Source of the DNA: Ectothiorhodospira magna | Lineage (GTDB): Bacteria > Pseudomonadota > Gammaproteobacteria > Ectothiorhodospirales > Ectothiorhodospiraceae | NCBI RefSeq assembly: GCF_900110965.1 | Contig: NZ_FOFO01000009.1 | Coordinates: 1 to 64,000, forward strand | Length of the DNA stretch: 64,000 bases | Reading direction: 5' to 3' | Made by a program: the position numbers and the translations under genes | Shown: positions 16,562 through 25,675 of the stretch, in pieces | How positions within the stretch are numbered: the first letter of the stretch is position 1 | Layout: each line of letters begins with the position of its first letter | Notes under the pieces: model-generated | The model's input: only the letters and a program-made list of their open reading frames with translations | What the model was told of the DNA's origin: nothing | The model's database searches: none

Positions 16562-16664
16562 AGCCGGCGGAGCCAGTAGAGACATCTGGCCCCAGGCGCT
16601 GTTTCACCCTGGCGCCGCTTCCGTGCCGAGCAACACCCGCCCCGCAACGAGGATGCACACGACC

Positions 16665-18797
16665 ATGCTAGCTGCTCCCCCTATTTTCCGCATCGGCCTT
16701 GTTTTGTTCTGTGCCCTGTTGCTGACGGCCTGTCTTGGCGGGGGGGACAATGGGGGTGGCTTTACCGGGCACACCCTGTCCCTGAGTGTGAATGTGGAAC
16801 CGGACACGGTGCCGGTCAACACCGCCCAGGCCGCCGTCGGACCGGGCAGTCCCTATGCCGCCCAGATTGCCGTTCGGGTCACCGAGCGCAACACGGGGCA
16901 GCCGGAATCCGGCGCCGCCATCAGCGCATCCTTTGCCGGCCCCGCGGTGGGGGGATTCATCACCGAGCAGGAATTTCTCAGCGGCACCGGGATACCCCGG
17001 CCCAGCGTGCAGGTGACCGCCGGTGGTAACGGTGACGCCAGAATTTACTTCGTGGCCGGCGAGATCGGCGGCGAGGCCCATATCCGCATCCGGGCTGACC
17101 GGGGTGTCCAGACCCATCTGGGGGCGGAAACCACCCGCACCATCCGGGTATTGAGCGACGCCGGCCCGGTGGCTTCCCTGGAATTCACCGGCCCCTACAT
17201 CGAGGCCATACGCACCAACCGGGTCCAGTTTGGCCCTGCGGTTGGCGAGAGTGTGGATTTTCAGAACGGCACCTACAGCCGGGTGGTTTCCATCACCGCC
17301 CGGGATGCCAATGGCAATCCGGTCCCCGTCAACACCCCCATTCATTTTCGCCTGATTGATGCGCCCCTGGTGGGGTATCCCCAGGAAGGATCGGGGCGTT
17401 TTGAAATCACCGGCAACAACGGCAACCCCCTGGAGGGCGGTTTTAATTTCAACGCCCCCAATGGCAATTTTCTCAACCGTGGTGCCAGAGTGGGTGACCG
17501 GCTGGTGCTGGACCCTGATCCCAACGGGCGCTCTTTTTACCATGCAGGCATCCGTACCATTGCTCAATTACCTCCTTCCCAGCGCGATACCCTGGTGATT
17601 CGCGCCGATGCCCAGCCCTTCCGGGTGGGCGAGGACCAGGGTGCCACGGTGCCCTATGTCATTGGCCGCGCCCAGGCGGGCAGCATTCAATCCCTGGCCT
17701 TCACCGACGGCACCGGCACCGCCAGCGCCCTGCTCACCTACCCCTTTAGCAACGTGGGCCGCACCGCCATCATCGTCGCCCATACCGAGGACTTTTCCGT
17801 CAGTCGGGTGTTCAATCCTGGGGGGGCGGTGTATCTGAGGATGCTCGGTGATGATGGGACCGTAACCTTGACCGCCTCTACCGCAGTGTTGCCTGCACAG
17901 ACTGGAGGCATGGTCACGCTGTGTCTGCGCGATAAGAATGGAGTTCCCCTGTCGGGTCAACCCATTTTCTTCTCCACGGAAAACAGCTCTTCGGGTGCGA
18001 CGGCAAATATCTTGCTGGATGGTGAGATCATTACCTCCGGATATTTTTTTGCAGGGCAGAGTGGGTGCGTCACCGTTGATGTGGAGGTGGTCAATCAATT
18101 CCCCGGTGACGATGGGTTCAAGATAACTTTCAACTCTCTTGACTCGAATGTGGTGGAAGTGGATGTGCTGGGGTTGGGTGCAGGAAATTTGATTCTGACT
18201 AGCCTTAGTTGTCCTCAGTCTGAGGGTGAGACAGGACGCGCTTCTTTCCTCTATGTTCTTCCCAATCAACAGCCTATTCCTGGTGTTTTGGTAACCTTGG
18301 ACTCGTCCTCCCAGTTCCAGAGTTACTCATTTGAACCACCGTCAAATCAAGGGTCTCATGCAGGTGTAACAGGAAGTGCTGGAGAAATCGTTCTCAATTT
18401 TAATGGTTATGGTAATAGGGATGGGGAGGAATTGACTACCGCGTCAGGGGTCTCGGCGTCTTTTACCTGCCATCGTGATGACGGTGGTGGCACAAACGGT
18501 GGTGGTACAGGATCTGTGCCTGGTGATTTTTCTGGAACCAGTGGTGGGGTTATCCATCATTTTTCCGTGCTTGAAGATGGTCCTGTTTATTTCTATTTGA
18601 GTCATGAGGGTAGTTCTAACTTTATTGTTCGTTTGCTTAACTCTCAGGGGGACTCTTTGAGATCTTTGGCTAATGAAATAGGTGTTGTTACACCTCCAAT
18701 AGAACGAGTTCAAAATCTTGATGCAGGTACTTATATGCTTGATGTAAGGAATGCTGATGGTGATTGGAGGATTCACGTAACTGATGTCAAACAGTGA
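16665..18797 (+). CDS. Large surface lipoprotein with Ig-like repeats and PPC-like C-terminus
   Basis: 710 residues. Lipoprotein signal (LLLTAC followed by LGGGDNGGG) then a beta-rich body with Ig-like (invasin/BIG-type) features such as VTAGGNGDARIYF and VVSITARDANGNPVPVNTPIHF, the usual pattern of bacterial Ig repeats. A GGGTNGGGTG linker precedes a ~75-residue C-terminal domain resembling pre-peptidase C-terminal domains (...YFYLSHEGSSNFIVRLL..., ...LDAGTYMLDVRNADGDW...). ATG at 16665 is preferred because GAGG lies upstream at usable distance; ATG at 16653 directly abuts it. From about 18100 base composition falls well below the gene's first part. Probably an outer-surface structural protein; function unknown. 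Confidence 0.75.
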   Translation: MLAAPPIFRIGLVLFCALLLTACLGGGDNGGGFTGHTLSLSVNVEPDTVPVNTAQAAVGPGSPYAAQIAVRVTERNTGQPESGAAISASFAGPAVGGFITEQEFLSGTGIPRPSVQVTAGGNGDARIYFVAGEIGGEAHIRIRADRGVQTHLGAETTRTIRVLSDAGPVASLEFTGPYIEAIRTNRVQFGPAVGESVDFQNGTYSRVVSITARDANGNPVPVNTPIHFRLIDAPLVGYPQEGSGRFEITGNNGNPLEGGFNFNAPNGNFLNRGARVGDRLVLDPDPNGRSFYHAGIRTIAQLPPSQRDTLVIRADAQPFRVGEDQGATVPYVIGRAQAGSIQSLAFTDGTGTASALLTYPFSNVGRTAIIVAHTEDFSVSRVFNPGGAVYLRMLGDDGTVTLTASTAVLPAQTGGMVTLCLRDKNGVPLSGQPIFFSTENSSSGATANILLDGEIITSGYFFAGQSGCVTVDVEVVNQFPGDDGFKITFNSLDSNVVEVDVLGLGAGNLILTSLSCPQSEGETGRASFLYVLPNQQPIPGVLVTLDSSSQFQSYSFEPPSNQGSHAGVTGSAGEIVLNFNGYGNRDGEELTTASGVSASFTCHRDDGGGTNGGGTGSVPGDFSGTSGGVIHHFSVLEDGPVYFYLSHEGSSNFIVRLLNSQGDSLRSLANEIGVVTPPIERVQNLDAGTYMLDVRNADGDWRIHVTDVKQ

Positions 18798-18859
18798 CAA
18801 TGCCCTCAGTAGCGAATGGTTAAATTTATATTTTTAGCTCTCAGGTTCTGAGGATGACA

Positions 18860-19798
18860 ATGCCTTCTTTCATCACAGCCCCAAAATCGTCCCCTTGGCT
18901 GACAGGGGTCTGCATCGCGCCCCTGCTCCTCACCGCCTGCGGTGGCAGCGGTTCCAGGGAAGAGCCAGTGGACTACGGCCTGAATGACGACTGGACCGCC
19001 AGGGTGCAGGATCAGACCCTGGCCAGTGCCACCTGGCTGATGACCGTGGATGGAGAAGACATCACCCGGATCTTCATCAACGGCCACGACTCCGGCGATA
19101 TCGGCCTGATCTGGCAACAGGCACAACAGGTGTACGGCGTCAACCTGTTCCCCAGACCCCCGGAACCGGTGGAACCCGAAGAAGGGGAGGGGGAACTGCC
19201 GGATCTGGACGACCTGCCGGACCTGCCGGATGACCTCCCCGAGCCACCACTCCCGGAGGAGCCGGAAGAAGAACCGGAAATCCCCATCCTCCACGGGCGG
19301 CTGATCACCAGCACCGATCAATCCACCCTGATGCTGATCACCCCGGAATATGACGCCGGCGTGTTCCAGCGGGGCGAACTCAACATCTCCGATGCCACCC
19401 TGCTGGAACTCCAGGGCCATTGGCGAGGCCCGATGATCGGCAACCTGTTCGATACGGAAGGGGGACTGTATCGCCATGAATTTCACATCGACTGCGCCAT
19501 CGGCACCTGCGTCATGACCGCCTGGCACACCGCCATGCATGACGATGGCCGCTACGCCATCCTCCATGACACGCACGGCAATCCGGTCAGGGACAGCGCC
19601 GGGATGCAGATCACCCTGTCCGGCATCGAACCCAGGGGCCGCCTGTTCTTCGATCTCGATTTCACCAACACCCTGGGCCATGCCGGCACCGGCGTCCTGA
19701 TGATGAGCCCGGACCGGAACTGGATCGGCACCTACCTGTGCCGGCCCGATACGCCCATGGAAGCCTGTGACTTCGGACTCTTTGAGCGGCAAGATTGA
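18860..19798 (+). CDS. Hypothetical lipoprotein with acidic Pro/Glu/Asp linker
   Basis: About 312 residues. The signal peptide ends in a lipobox LLLTAC followed by GGSGS. Near residues 98-143 is a low-complexity segment built from LPDLDD, LPDLPDD, LPEPPLPEE and similar units, which would be an extended, very acidic spacer. The C-terminal ~165 residues are a mixed beta domain with two nearby cysteines in HIDCAIGTCVMTAW. No known family recognised. GAGG directly before ATG 18854 gives better spacing to ATG 18860. Tandem to the Ig-like lipoprotein, 60 bases downstream, so possibly part of one surface structure. Confidence 0.65.
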   Translation: MPSFITAPKSSPWLTGVCIAPLLLTACGGSGSREEPVDYGLNDDWTARVQDQTLASATWLMTVDGEDITRIFINGHDSGDIGLIWQQAQQVYGVNLFPRPPEPVEPEEGEGELPDLDDLPDLPDDLPEPPLPEEPEEEPEIPILHGRLITSTDQSTLMLITPEYDAGVFQRGELNISDATLLELQGHWRGPMIGNLFDTEGGLYRHEFHIDCAIGTCVMTAWHTAMHDDGRYAILHDTHGNPVRDSAGMQITLSGIEPRGRLFFDLDFTNTLGHAGTGVLMMSPDRNWIGTYLCRPDTPMEACDFGLFERQD

Positions 19799-19917
19799 TG
19801 GCCCAGACCTCATCCCCACCCCCCCGGACAGCCCTCTGTGCTGCCCCTGGTCGGGGAACAGTACTGTCCTTTGCCCTACAGTGTATGATAGCGGGCAGAC
19901 CTTTTTAGAGATCAGCA

Positions 19918-20775
19918 ATGTCACTCAGCATCGAGCAACTGGTGAATGAGTCCGCGGGGCTGGTATCGCTGCCTGCTGTGACGGTCCGCCTCAACGCCAT
20001 GGTCAAAGACCCGGCCAGCAAGGCCAGCGATATTGGCCGCCTCATCAGTCAGGACCCAGCCCTGACCATTCGCCTACTGCAATTGGCCAACAGCCCCTTT
20101 TACGGTCTGTCCCACCGGATCGACACCATCACCCGGGCGGTGACCGTGATCGGCATGGAACAAACCCGTGATCTGGTACTGGCCACTACCGTGGGTCAGG
20201 CCTTCGACGATATCCCCAATGAACTCATGTCCATGGAAGCCTTCTGGCGCCACAGCATCTACTGCGGCCTGATTGCACGGCTGCTGGCCGATGATCTGCG
20301 ATTGCCCCATAGTGAGTCCATGTTCGTTGCCGGCCTGCTCCATGACATTGGCCGACTCCTGATTTTCAACCGGGAACCGGGAGAGGCCCATGCCGCCTTT
20401 TTGCTGAGCCTGCAAAACCTCAATACCCTGCCCCCCCATCAGGCAGAACGCACGGTGCTGGGCTACGACCATGCCCAGGTGGGCGGCGCCCTGGCGGCTC
20501 ACCTTAGCCTCCCGGAAAAACTGCAGGACTGCATTCGCCATCACCACGAGCCCCTCAGCCCCACGGAGTATCCCGTGGAAGTGGCCGTGGTGCATATCGC
20601 CAACACTGTGGCACATATGGCGGAACTGGATACCCAGGACCCCTTTGATGCCCCTCCGGTACATCCAGAGATCTGGACGCGGATGGCCCTGTCCTCCGAG
20701 ACGATCCGCAACCTGATCGAACGTGCCCAGCAGCAGGTGGTGGAAGTCGAATCCCTGCTGCTGCACGAAAGCTGA
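19918..20775 (+). CDS. HDOD-domain signalling protein
   Basis: 285 residues, almost entirely an HDOD domain (about 15-210). This is an HD-related fold that usually lacks phosphodiesterase metal ligands and acts as a regulatory/protein-interaction module. Typical features: LPAVTVRLNAMVKDP at the N-terminus, ISQDPALTIRLLQLANSPFYG, and an LLHDIGRLLI motif. Stand-alone HDOD proteins are linked to c-di-GMP signalling, motility or biofilm control in other proteobacteria. The next gene starts 37 bases later, consistent with an operon. Confidence 0.85.
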   Translation: MSLSIEQLVNESAGLVSLPAVTVRLNAMVKDPASKASDIGRLISQDPALTIRLLQLANSPFYGLSHRIDTITRAVTVIGMEQTRDLVLATTVGQAFDDIPNELMSMEAFWRHSIYCGLIARLLADDLRLPHSESMFVAGLLHDIGRLLIFNREPGEAHAAFLLSLQNLNTLPPHQAERTVLGYDHAQVGGALAAHLSLPEKLQDCIRHHHEPLSPTEYPVEVAVVHIANTVAHMAELDTQDPFDAPPVHPEIWTRMALSSETIRNLIERAQQQVVEVESLLLHES

Positions 20776-20812
20776 CCCCCCCGGCGCTAAAGGACGGCAT
20801 TTTTCCACAACC

Positions 20813-21742
20813 ATGACAGAACCGGATACCACCAACTCCCTATGGTTCACCCGCCGGCAAGGACAGATTGCCGGACCTCATCCCGTGGGTCTGATTAGCC
20901 GTTATTTGCTGCTGGGCCGTTTGGATCTCAAAGACGAAGTCAGTCAGGATGGGGTCGCCTGGAGCCCCATCCATGAACACCCCCAACTGATTCCCGTGGA
21001 ACTGTGGGGTGCCCACGGGCCAGAAGGCCATCTGCGCCTGTTGCAGGCCCGATTGCGGGAGGATGAACGCATCCGTGACCGCCGTCAGGAGGATGGGGCG
21101 GCCCATCCAGGGGGTGCCGATGCCCGTTCCGGCACCGACCGGCGCCGGCCTGAGCCGCCGGAGGTGATCAAGTTTCGTCAGCAACGGGCAGCATTGCTGG
21201 CCGAATCGGGACAACGGGGGGCAGCCCGCAGACGCTGGCCCTGGATGCTGGGGGGCGGGCTGGTGCTGGTGCTGGCGGTGTTGGGGCTGCTCTATGCCGC
21301 CAGCAATCGCCCACCGCCATTGCCGCCCCCCGACTGTCTGGCTCCGGCTGCCCCTGGGGTGAACTGGAATTATTGTGCCTTGGTCGGCGCAGACCTGCGC
21401 GGCGTTGATTTAAGTGGCGCCCTGATCCTGAGCGGCGATCTTCAGACCGCCCGCCTGGATCAGGCCCGAATGGTGGGGGCTGACCTGAGCTATGCCAATT
21501 TGCGGCAAGCCCGGCTTCTCAGTACTGATCTGGGGGGCGCCCGCATGATAGGCACCCGCCTGGTGTCCGCCCGCTTGACCCTGGCCCGTTTGACCGATGC
21601 AGACCTGAGTCATGCCGATCTGCGGGGGGCCGACCTGGCCGGGGCCGATCTGACCGGGGCCATCCTGGATCGGGCCATCTGGGTGGATGGCCGGACCTGC
21701 GCCGTCGGCTCGGTGGGGCGTTGCCTGGACCCTGAACCGTGA
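20813..21742 (+). CDS. GYF-like / transmembrane / pentapeptide-repeat protein
   Basis: 309 residues in three parts. The N-terminal ~60 residues (WFTRRQGQIAGPHPVGLISRY...) resemble GYF_2-type domains in pattern. A charged linker leads to one TM helix (about 143-165). The C-terminal ~120 residues are pentapeptide repeats with the A(D/N)Lxx rhythm (e.g. GADLRGVDLSGALIL, DADLSHADLRGADLAGADL), forming a right-handed quadrilateral beta-helix presumably outside the membrane. Two Cys flank the repeat array. ATG at 20813 gives the domain start; an earlier in-frame ATG overlaps the HDOD gene. Function unknown; likely a membrane-anchored scaffold. Confidence 0.75.
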   Translation: MTEPDTTNSLWFTRRQGQIAGPHPVGLISRYLLLGRLDLKDEVSQDGVAWSPIHEHPQLIPVELWGAHGPEGHLRLLQARLREDERIRDRRQEDGAAHPGGADARSGTDRRRPEPPEVIKFRQQRAALLAESGQRGAARRRWPWMLGGGLVLVLAVLGLLYAASNRPPPLPPPDCLAPAAPGVNWNYCALVGADLRGVDLSGALILSGDLQTARLDQARMVGADLSYANLRQARLLSTDLGGARMIGTRLVSARLTLARLTDADLSHADLRGADLAGADLTGAILDRAIWVDGRTCAVGSVGRCLDPEP

Positions 21743-21834
21743 GTCCCCTGGGTATGGCCTGATGCCGGCGGCCCTGCTATGGTGGCGGCCCCGGCCAGAC
21801 CGGCCCTGTTGGCTCCACTTTCGGACAGACCCCC

Positions 21835-23052
21835 ATGGATTTTCCAGCCTCCGTCCACGATGACGAACAACCCCAGTTTACCCTGACCATCGACAACACC
21901 CGCATCACGGTGCTGGGGACTGCCCATGTATCCAGGGTGTCCGCCCAGGTGGTCTCACGCCTGTTGCAAAGCGGCGCCTATGACGCCGTGGCGGTGGAAC
22001 TGTGTCCCAGTCGTCACCATGCCATTGTGGACCCCGATGCCCTGTCACGGATGAACCTGTTTCAGGTGTTGCGCCAGGGCAAAGCCCCCATGGTCACCGC
22101 CAGTCTGGCCCTGGGGGCCTATCAGCAGCGGCTGGCGGAACAGTTTGATATCGAACCTGGCGCCGAGATGCGGGCCGCTATTCACGAAGCCCGCATAGCT
22201 CACCTGCCGGTGCTGCTCATCGACCGGGAAGTGGGCACCACCCTGCGGCGCTGTTATCGCAGCGTACCCTGGTGGCGGCGCATGAACCTGTTTACCGGGC
22301 TGATGGCCGGGGTGGTGAGCAAGGAAAAAATTTCCGAAGAGGAGATCGAGCGACTCAAGCAGGGGGATGTGCTGGAATCCACCTTCAACCAGTTTGCCGA
22401 GGAATCCCAGGCCCTCTACAAGCCCTTGATCCATGAACGGGATGTGTACATGGCCGCCCGTCTGCGTCAGGAAGCACATACCGGGGCCTACCAGCATATT
22501 CTGGCTGTGGTGGGCGCCGGTCATCTGGCGGGTCTGCGACAGGCCCTCACCGAGCCATCCCCGGAGCGGCCCGGCGATCTGATCCAGCAACTGGACCAAC
22601 TGCCTCCCCCTGCCCTCTGGCCCAAACTGCTGCCCTGGCTGGTGGTGGCGTTGATCCTGTTCGGGTTTGTGCTGGGGTTTTCCCGTAACCCGGACCTGGG
22701 ATGGCAACTGGTGCGGGACTGGGTGCTGATCAACGGCACCCTGGCGGGTATCGGTGGCCTGATAGCTGGCGGCCATCCATTGACTGTGGTCACCGCAGCC
22801 CTGGCGGCGCCTCTCACTTCCCTCAATCCCACCATTGGCGTGGGGTTTGTGGCGGCAGCCATGGAAACCTTCCTGCGCAAGCCGACGGTGGGGGATTTTT
22901 CCCGTCTGCGCCGGGATACCGCCCATCTGCGGGGCTGGTGGCGCAACCGGGTGTCCAGGGTGTTGCTGGTGTTTGTGTTCACCACCCTGGGATCGGCCAT
23001 TGGCACCTATACGGCGGGCTTTCGTATTGCCGAGCGCCTGTTGGGCAGTTAG
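21835..23052 (+). CDS. TraB/PrgY (GumN-related) family membrane protein
   Basis: 405 residues. The N-terminal ~245 residues carry TraB-family motifs: VLGTAHVS near 26-33, AVELCPSRH (Glu at about 61), a central RKxR-like ERDVYMAARL, and VVGAGHLAGL near 222-231. The C-terminal ~150 residues contain four or so membrane helices. In Gram-positive bacteria PrgY limits peptide pheromone activity and may be a metalloprotease-like hydrolase; the role in proteobacteria is unknown. It converges with a minus-strand lipoprotein gene, the stop codons overlapping in the four bases TTAG. Confidence 0.82.
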   Translation: MDFPASVHDDEQPQFTLTIDNTRITVLGTAHVSRVSAQVVSRLLQSGAYDAVAVELCPSRHHAIVDPDALSRMNLFQVLRQGKAPMVTASLALGAYQQRLAEQFDIEPGAEMRAAIHEARIAHLPVLLIDREVGTTLRRCYRSVPWWRRMNLFTGLMAGVVSKEKISEEEIERLKQGDVLESTFNQFAEESQALYKPLIHERDVYMAARLRQEAHTGAYQHILAVVGAGHLAGLRQALTEPSPERPGDLIQQLDQLPPPALWPKLLPWLVVALILFGFVLGFSRNPDLGWQLVRDWVLINGTLAGIGGLIAGGHPLTVVTAALAAPLTSLNPTIGVGFVAAAMETFLRKPTVGDFSRLRRDTAHLRGWWRNRVSRVLLVFVFTTLGSAIGTYTAGFRIAERLLGS

Positions 23053-24122
23053 GGCGGATCGTCGCTGGCTGTTTCCAGTCGGCGCAAGGATTCCAGCGCC
23101 CGTTCTGCCCGCTGTACATGGGACTGGAGTTCCGGGTGTTCCGGTTGCAGGGATTGCAGGTTGCGCCAGGTGTCCAGGGCTTCGGGAATACGGCCTTCCA
23201 GGTAGAGCTGGCGGCCATGTTCCAGCCCCTGGGCCACGGTCTTGTCTATGTTCCGGGCCAGTTCATACCCCAGTGCCCGTACCGATTCATCCTCCGGACG
23301 GGCCTGTTTCAGGGCCGCCAGATGGTGGTGGGCGGTGGCCAGATCCCCGGCGGTCATGGCCTCTTGAACCTGATTGAACAGGGTCTGGGTGCGTTGCGCC
23401 CATTGGGCCTGTCGCCGGGCCTGTCGCGCCTGGCGCTGGGCCGCCAGATATTGGGCCTGAGCGGCCTGGGCCTGATACAGGGCTGTCGCCGTGGTGGCTG
23501 AGGGTGACAGGGTCTGGGACAGGTCCAGAGCTTCCACCGCCAGATGATGTTCTCCCGCTGCCAGGGCTTCCTGACCCATCCGGGCCAGGGCCGCGGCCAC
23601 CTGGGGGGCATCTTCTCCGGCCTGATACAGGGCCTGTCGGGCGGCTTCATCCGTGGGGTCCAGACGCAGGATCTGGGCCTGGATGGGGGGCAGTACGAGC
23701 AGGCTCTGTCCCTGGGCCAGCAGCCGCCGGGTATGCAGGCGCCGCAGATGGGTCTGCCGTTCCGCCACCGCCTGATCCCTGGCATGGCGCAGTACCGTAC
23801 TCTCGGGCAGCATGGCCAGTCCCCGTGCGTAGCTCTGCCAGGCCTGTTCCCATTGTTCCCGCCGCAGATGTTCTGCCGCCTGCATCAGCATGGCCTGTTC
23901 CAGATGGGGCTGGACCGCCTTTAGCCAGGCCCGCAGTGCCACCTGCTCCTGGGGCATCTCGTCGGTGACCGGCAAGGTCTCCAGAATATCCCGCACCCGG
24001 GCGATATCCCCTTGTTGCAGGGCGGACTGCAACTGGTGTTCCGGGTCGTGATGGTAGATTTTTACCGTGCTGCAGGCGCTCAGCCCCAGGATCAGCAGCA
24101 GGATCAGACCCGGTCGCCTCAT
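23049..24122 (-). CDS. TPR-rich lipoprotein coupled to adenylate cyclase
   Basis: 357 residues. A signal peptide with lipobox LSAC is followed by helical, Ala/Gln/Arg-rich sequence with tetratricopeptide-like periodicity and a coiled-coil-prone part (...AQYLAAQRQARQARRQAQWAQ...). No enzymatic motif seen. The ATG at 24122 overlaps the cyclase stop (ATGA), so it is probably made with the cyclase and could be its envelope partner. A longer reading frame upstream is a shadow of the cyclase gene. Confidence 0.75.
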   Translation of the reverse strand: MRRPGLILLLILGLSACSTVKIYHHDPEHQLQSALQQGDIARVRDILETLPVTDEMPQEQVALRAWLKAVQPHLEQAMLMQAAEHLRREQWEQAWQSYARGLAMLPESTVLRHARDQAVAERQTHLRRLHTRRLLAQGQSLLVLPPIQAQILRLDPTDEAARQALYQAGEDAPQVAAALARMGQEALAAGEHHLAVEALDLSQTLSPSATTATALYQAQAAQAQYLAAQRQARQARRQAQWAQRTQTLFNQVQEAMTAGDLATAHHHLAALKQARPEDESVRALGYELARNIDKTVAQGLEHGRQLYLEGRIPEALDTWRNLQSLQPEHPELQSHVQRAERALESLRRLETASDDPP

Positions 24123-25549
24123 GCTCCAATGGCCTCCAGCAATGCCTGCAGCCGGTGTTCCATGTCTGCCTGATAGGGTGCGGTCATCTGGTCGACCACA
24201 TAGCTGTAGACCGGAGCTTCCCGGCCCCGCAGCATCAGATTGCCGTGGGGTCGGGCCTGCACCCGTCGGGCCACCTCTGGTGCTGCCAGCAGGGTGGCCG
24301 GTACAATCACCTGCCCCGGCGCCCCGGAAGCCATGAGCCGGGCCGCCAGATTCACGGCATCCCCCACCACCGTATATTGCATGCGGTCTTCTGATCCCAT
24401 GTTGCCGGCCAGCATCAGGCCGCTGTTGATCCCCACCCGAAACCGGACAGGACAAGGGGACGCCGGCTGTTTCTGGTTGAGACGGTGCATCAGTTGCTGC
24501 AACATGATCCCGCAAGCCACGGCATGAAAGCGATGGTCCGGGTCTTCCTCGGTCACCCCGAACACCACCATCACCCCATCCCCGAGAAATTTGTCGATGG
24601 TACCCCGATAGCTCTGGGCGATGCGACTGATATGGGTGAAATGGGTATTGAGCAGACGGGCCACCTGATCCGGTGGCATCTGTTCCGAGAGGCTGGTAAA
24701 ACCGGCAATATCGGCAAACAGCACCGATGCCTCTACCTGATGTCCTCCCAGTTCCAGCCGGTCCAGATTGCTCATGATCTTGCGGGCCACCCCCACGGAA
24801 ACGTAGCGATTGAGTGCCCCTTCCATCTGGGACTTTTCCTGCAACCCCTGGGCCATGCGGTTAAAGGCCGTCATCAGTTGTCCGATTTCGTCCCGGCGTC
24901 GATGACGGAGACGGAAACGGTAATCCCCCGCGCCGATGGCGCCGGTGGCCTGCATCAACCGGTCGATGGGACGGGACAGGTGGCGACCCATGAGAAAGGC
25001 GGCCATACCCGCCAGCAGACCAATCACCAGGGTGGACAGGGCGATGGCGGTGATGGCGTGACGCACGGCATCATCCTGTTTTTTGGGGTTCAGGGTCACC
25101 AGGGCGGTGCCCAGACGCAGATCCTGAAAATGGATCGGACCGGCATGGCCGGAAACCTGGGGGGGCAGGTTGGGGGTGCTGGGGATATTCAACTGTTCCG
25201 GTACCAGACCGGCCCTGGCCAGCGCCCGCCCATCCCGGTCATAGACTGCCGCCCCCATCACCACCCGGCTGCTCGCCAGATTCATGATCAGGGCATTGAG
25301 GGCTAGGCTGTCATTGGTCAGCACCAGTTCCTTGGAGGACTCTGCAAGCTGTTCCACCATGGTGCGACCAAAGCTGTCCAGTTGCTCATGGAGCAGTCGG
25401 CTTTGCTGGTTGATGATCACCAGACCCAGCAAGGCCACGCCGCCTACCATCAGCAACGAGATACTCAGGCCAAGTTTGTAAGCCACCGGCAGGTGGCTCG
25501 GCAGGGCGGCGATAATATGGCGCCTCAACCTGACAAGGGGAGATGCCAT
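24119..25549 (-). CDS. Class III adenylate/guanylate cyclase with periplasmic sensor and HAMP
   Basis: 476 residues: TM about 26-48, periplasmic sensor about 50-165, second TM about 170-190, HAMP about 190-245, then a class III cyclase catalytic domain. Metal-binding Asp is in FADIAGFTSL (about 280) and the second Asp in KFLGDGVMVVFG. The adenine/transition-state segment GDAVNLAARLM is present. It probably makes cAMP in response to an extracytoplasmic signal; ATP versus GTP preference cannot be settled here. A mobile-element end lies ~60 bases upstream, and its stop overlaps the lipoprotein ATG. Confidence 0.88.
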   Translation of the reverse strand: MASPLVRLRRHIIAALPSHLPVAYKLGLSISLLMVGGVALLGLVIINQQSRLLHEQLDSFGRTMVEQLAESSKELVLTNDSLALNALIMNLASSRVVMGAAVYDRDGRALARAGLVPEQLNIPSTPNLPPQVSGHAGPIHFQDLRLGTALVTLNPKKQDDAVRHAITAIALSTLVIGLLAGMAAFLMGRHLSRPIDRLMQATGAIGAGDYRFRLRHRRRDEIGQLMTAFNRMAQGLQEKSQMEGALNRYVSVGVARKIMSNLDRLELGGHQVEASVLFADIAGFTSLSEQMPPDQVARLLNTHFTHISRIAQSYRGTIDKFLGDGVMVVFGVTEEDPDHRFHAVACGIMLQQLMHRLNQKQPASPCPVRFRVGINSGLMLAGNMGSEDRMQYTVVGDAVNLAARLMASGAPGQVIVPATLLAAPEVARRVQARPHGNLMLRGREAPVYSYVVDQMTAPYQADMEHRLQALLEAIGA

Positions 25550-25613
25550 GATGGTCTCGGATGTTTGTGTGGATTCGGGATGGTCAGCCCATCATAACCT
25601 CTCCGCAAGGAAA

Positions 25614-25633
25614 CCCGCGATTTCAATCGCGGG
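25614..25633 (-). repeat. Element right-end hairpin, copy a
   Basis: CCCGCGATTTCAATCGCGGG with flanking GGAGGAATGG and, on the minus strand downstream, GTTTCCTTGCGGAG. It shares the layout CCTCCC-stem-loop-stem-GTTT-NNNNGCG with copies at 26807 and 30080, all in the same orientation. Confidence 0.65.
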
Positions 25634-25675
25634 AGGAATGGCGGCCGCGGTCTTGCAGCCACAGTAAAAGGTGGG

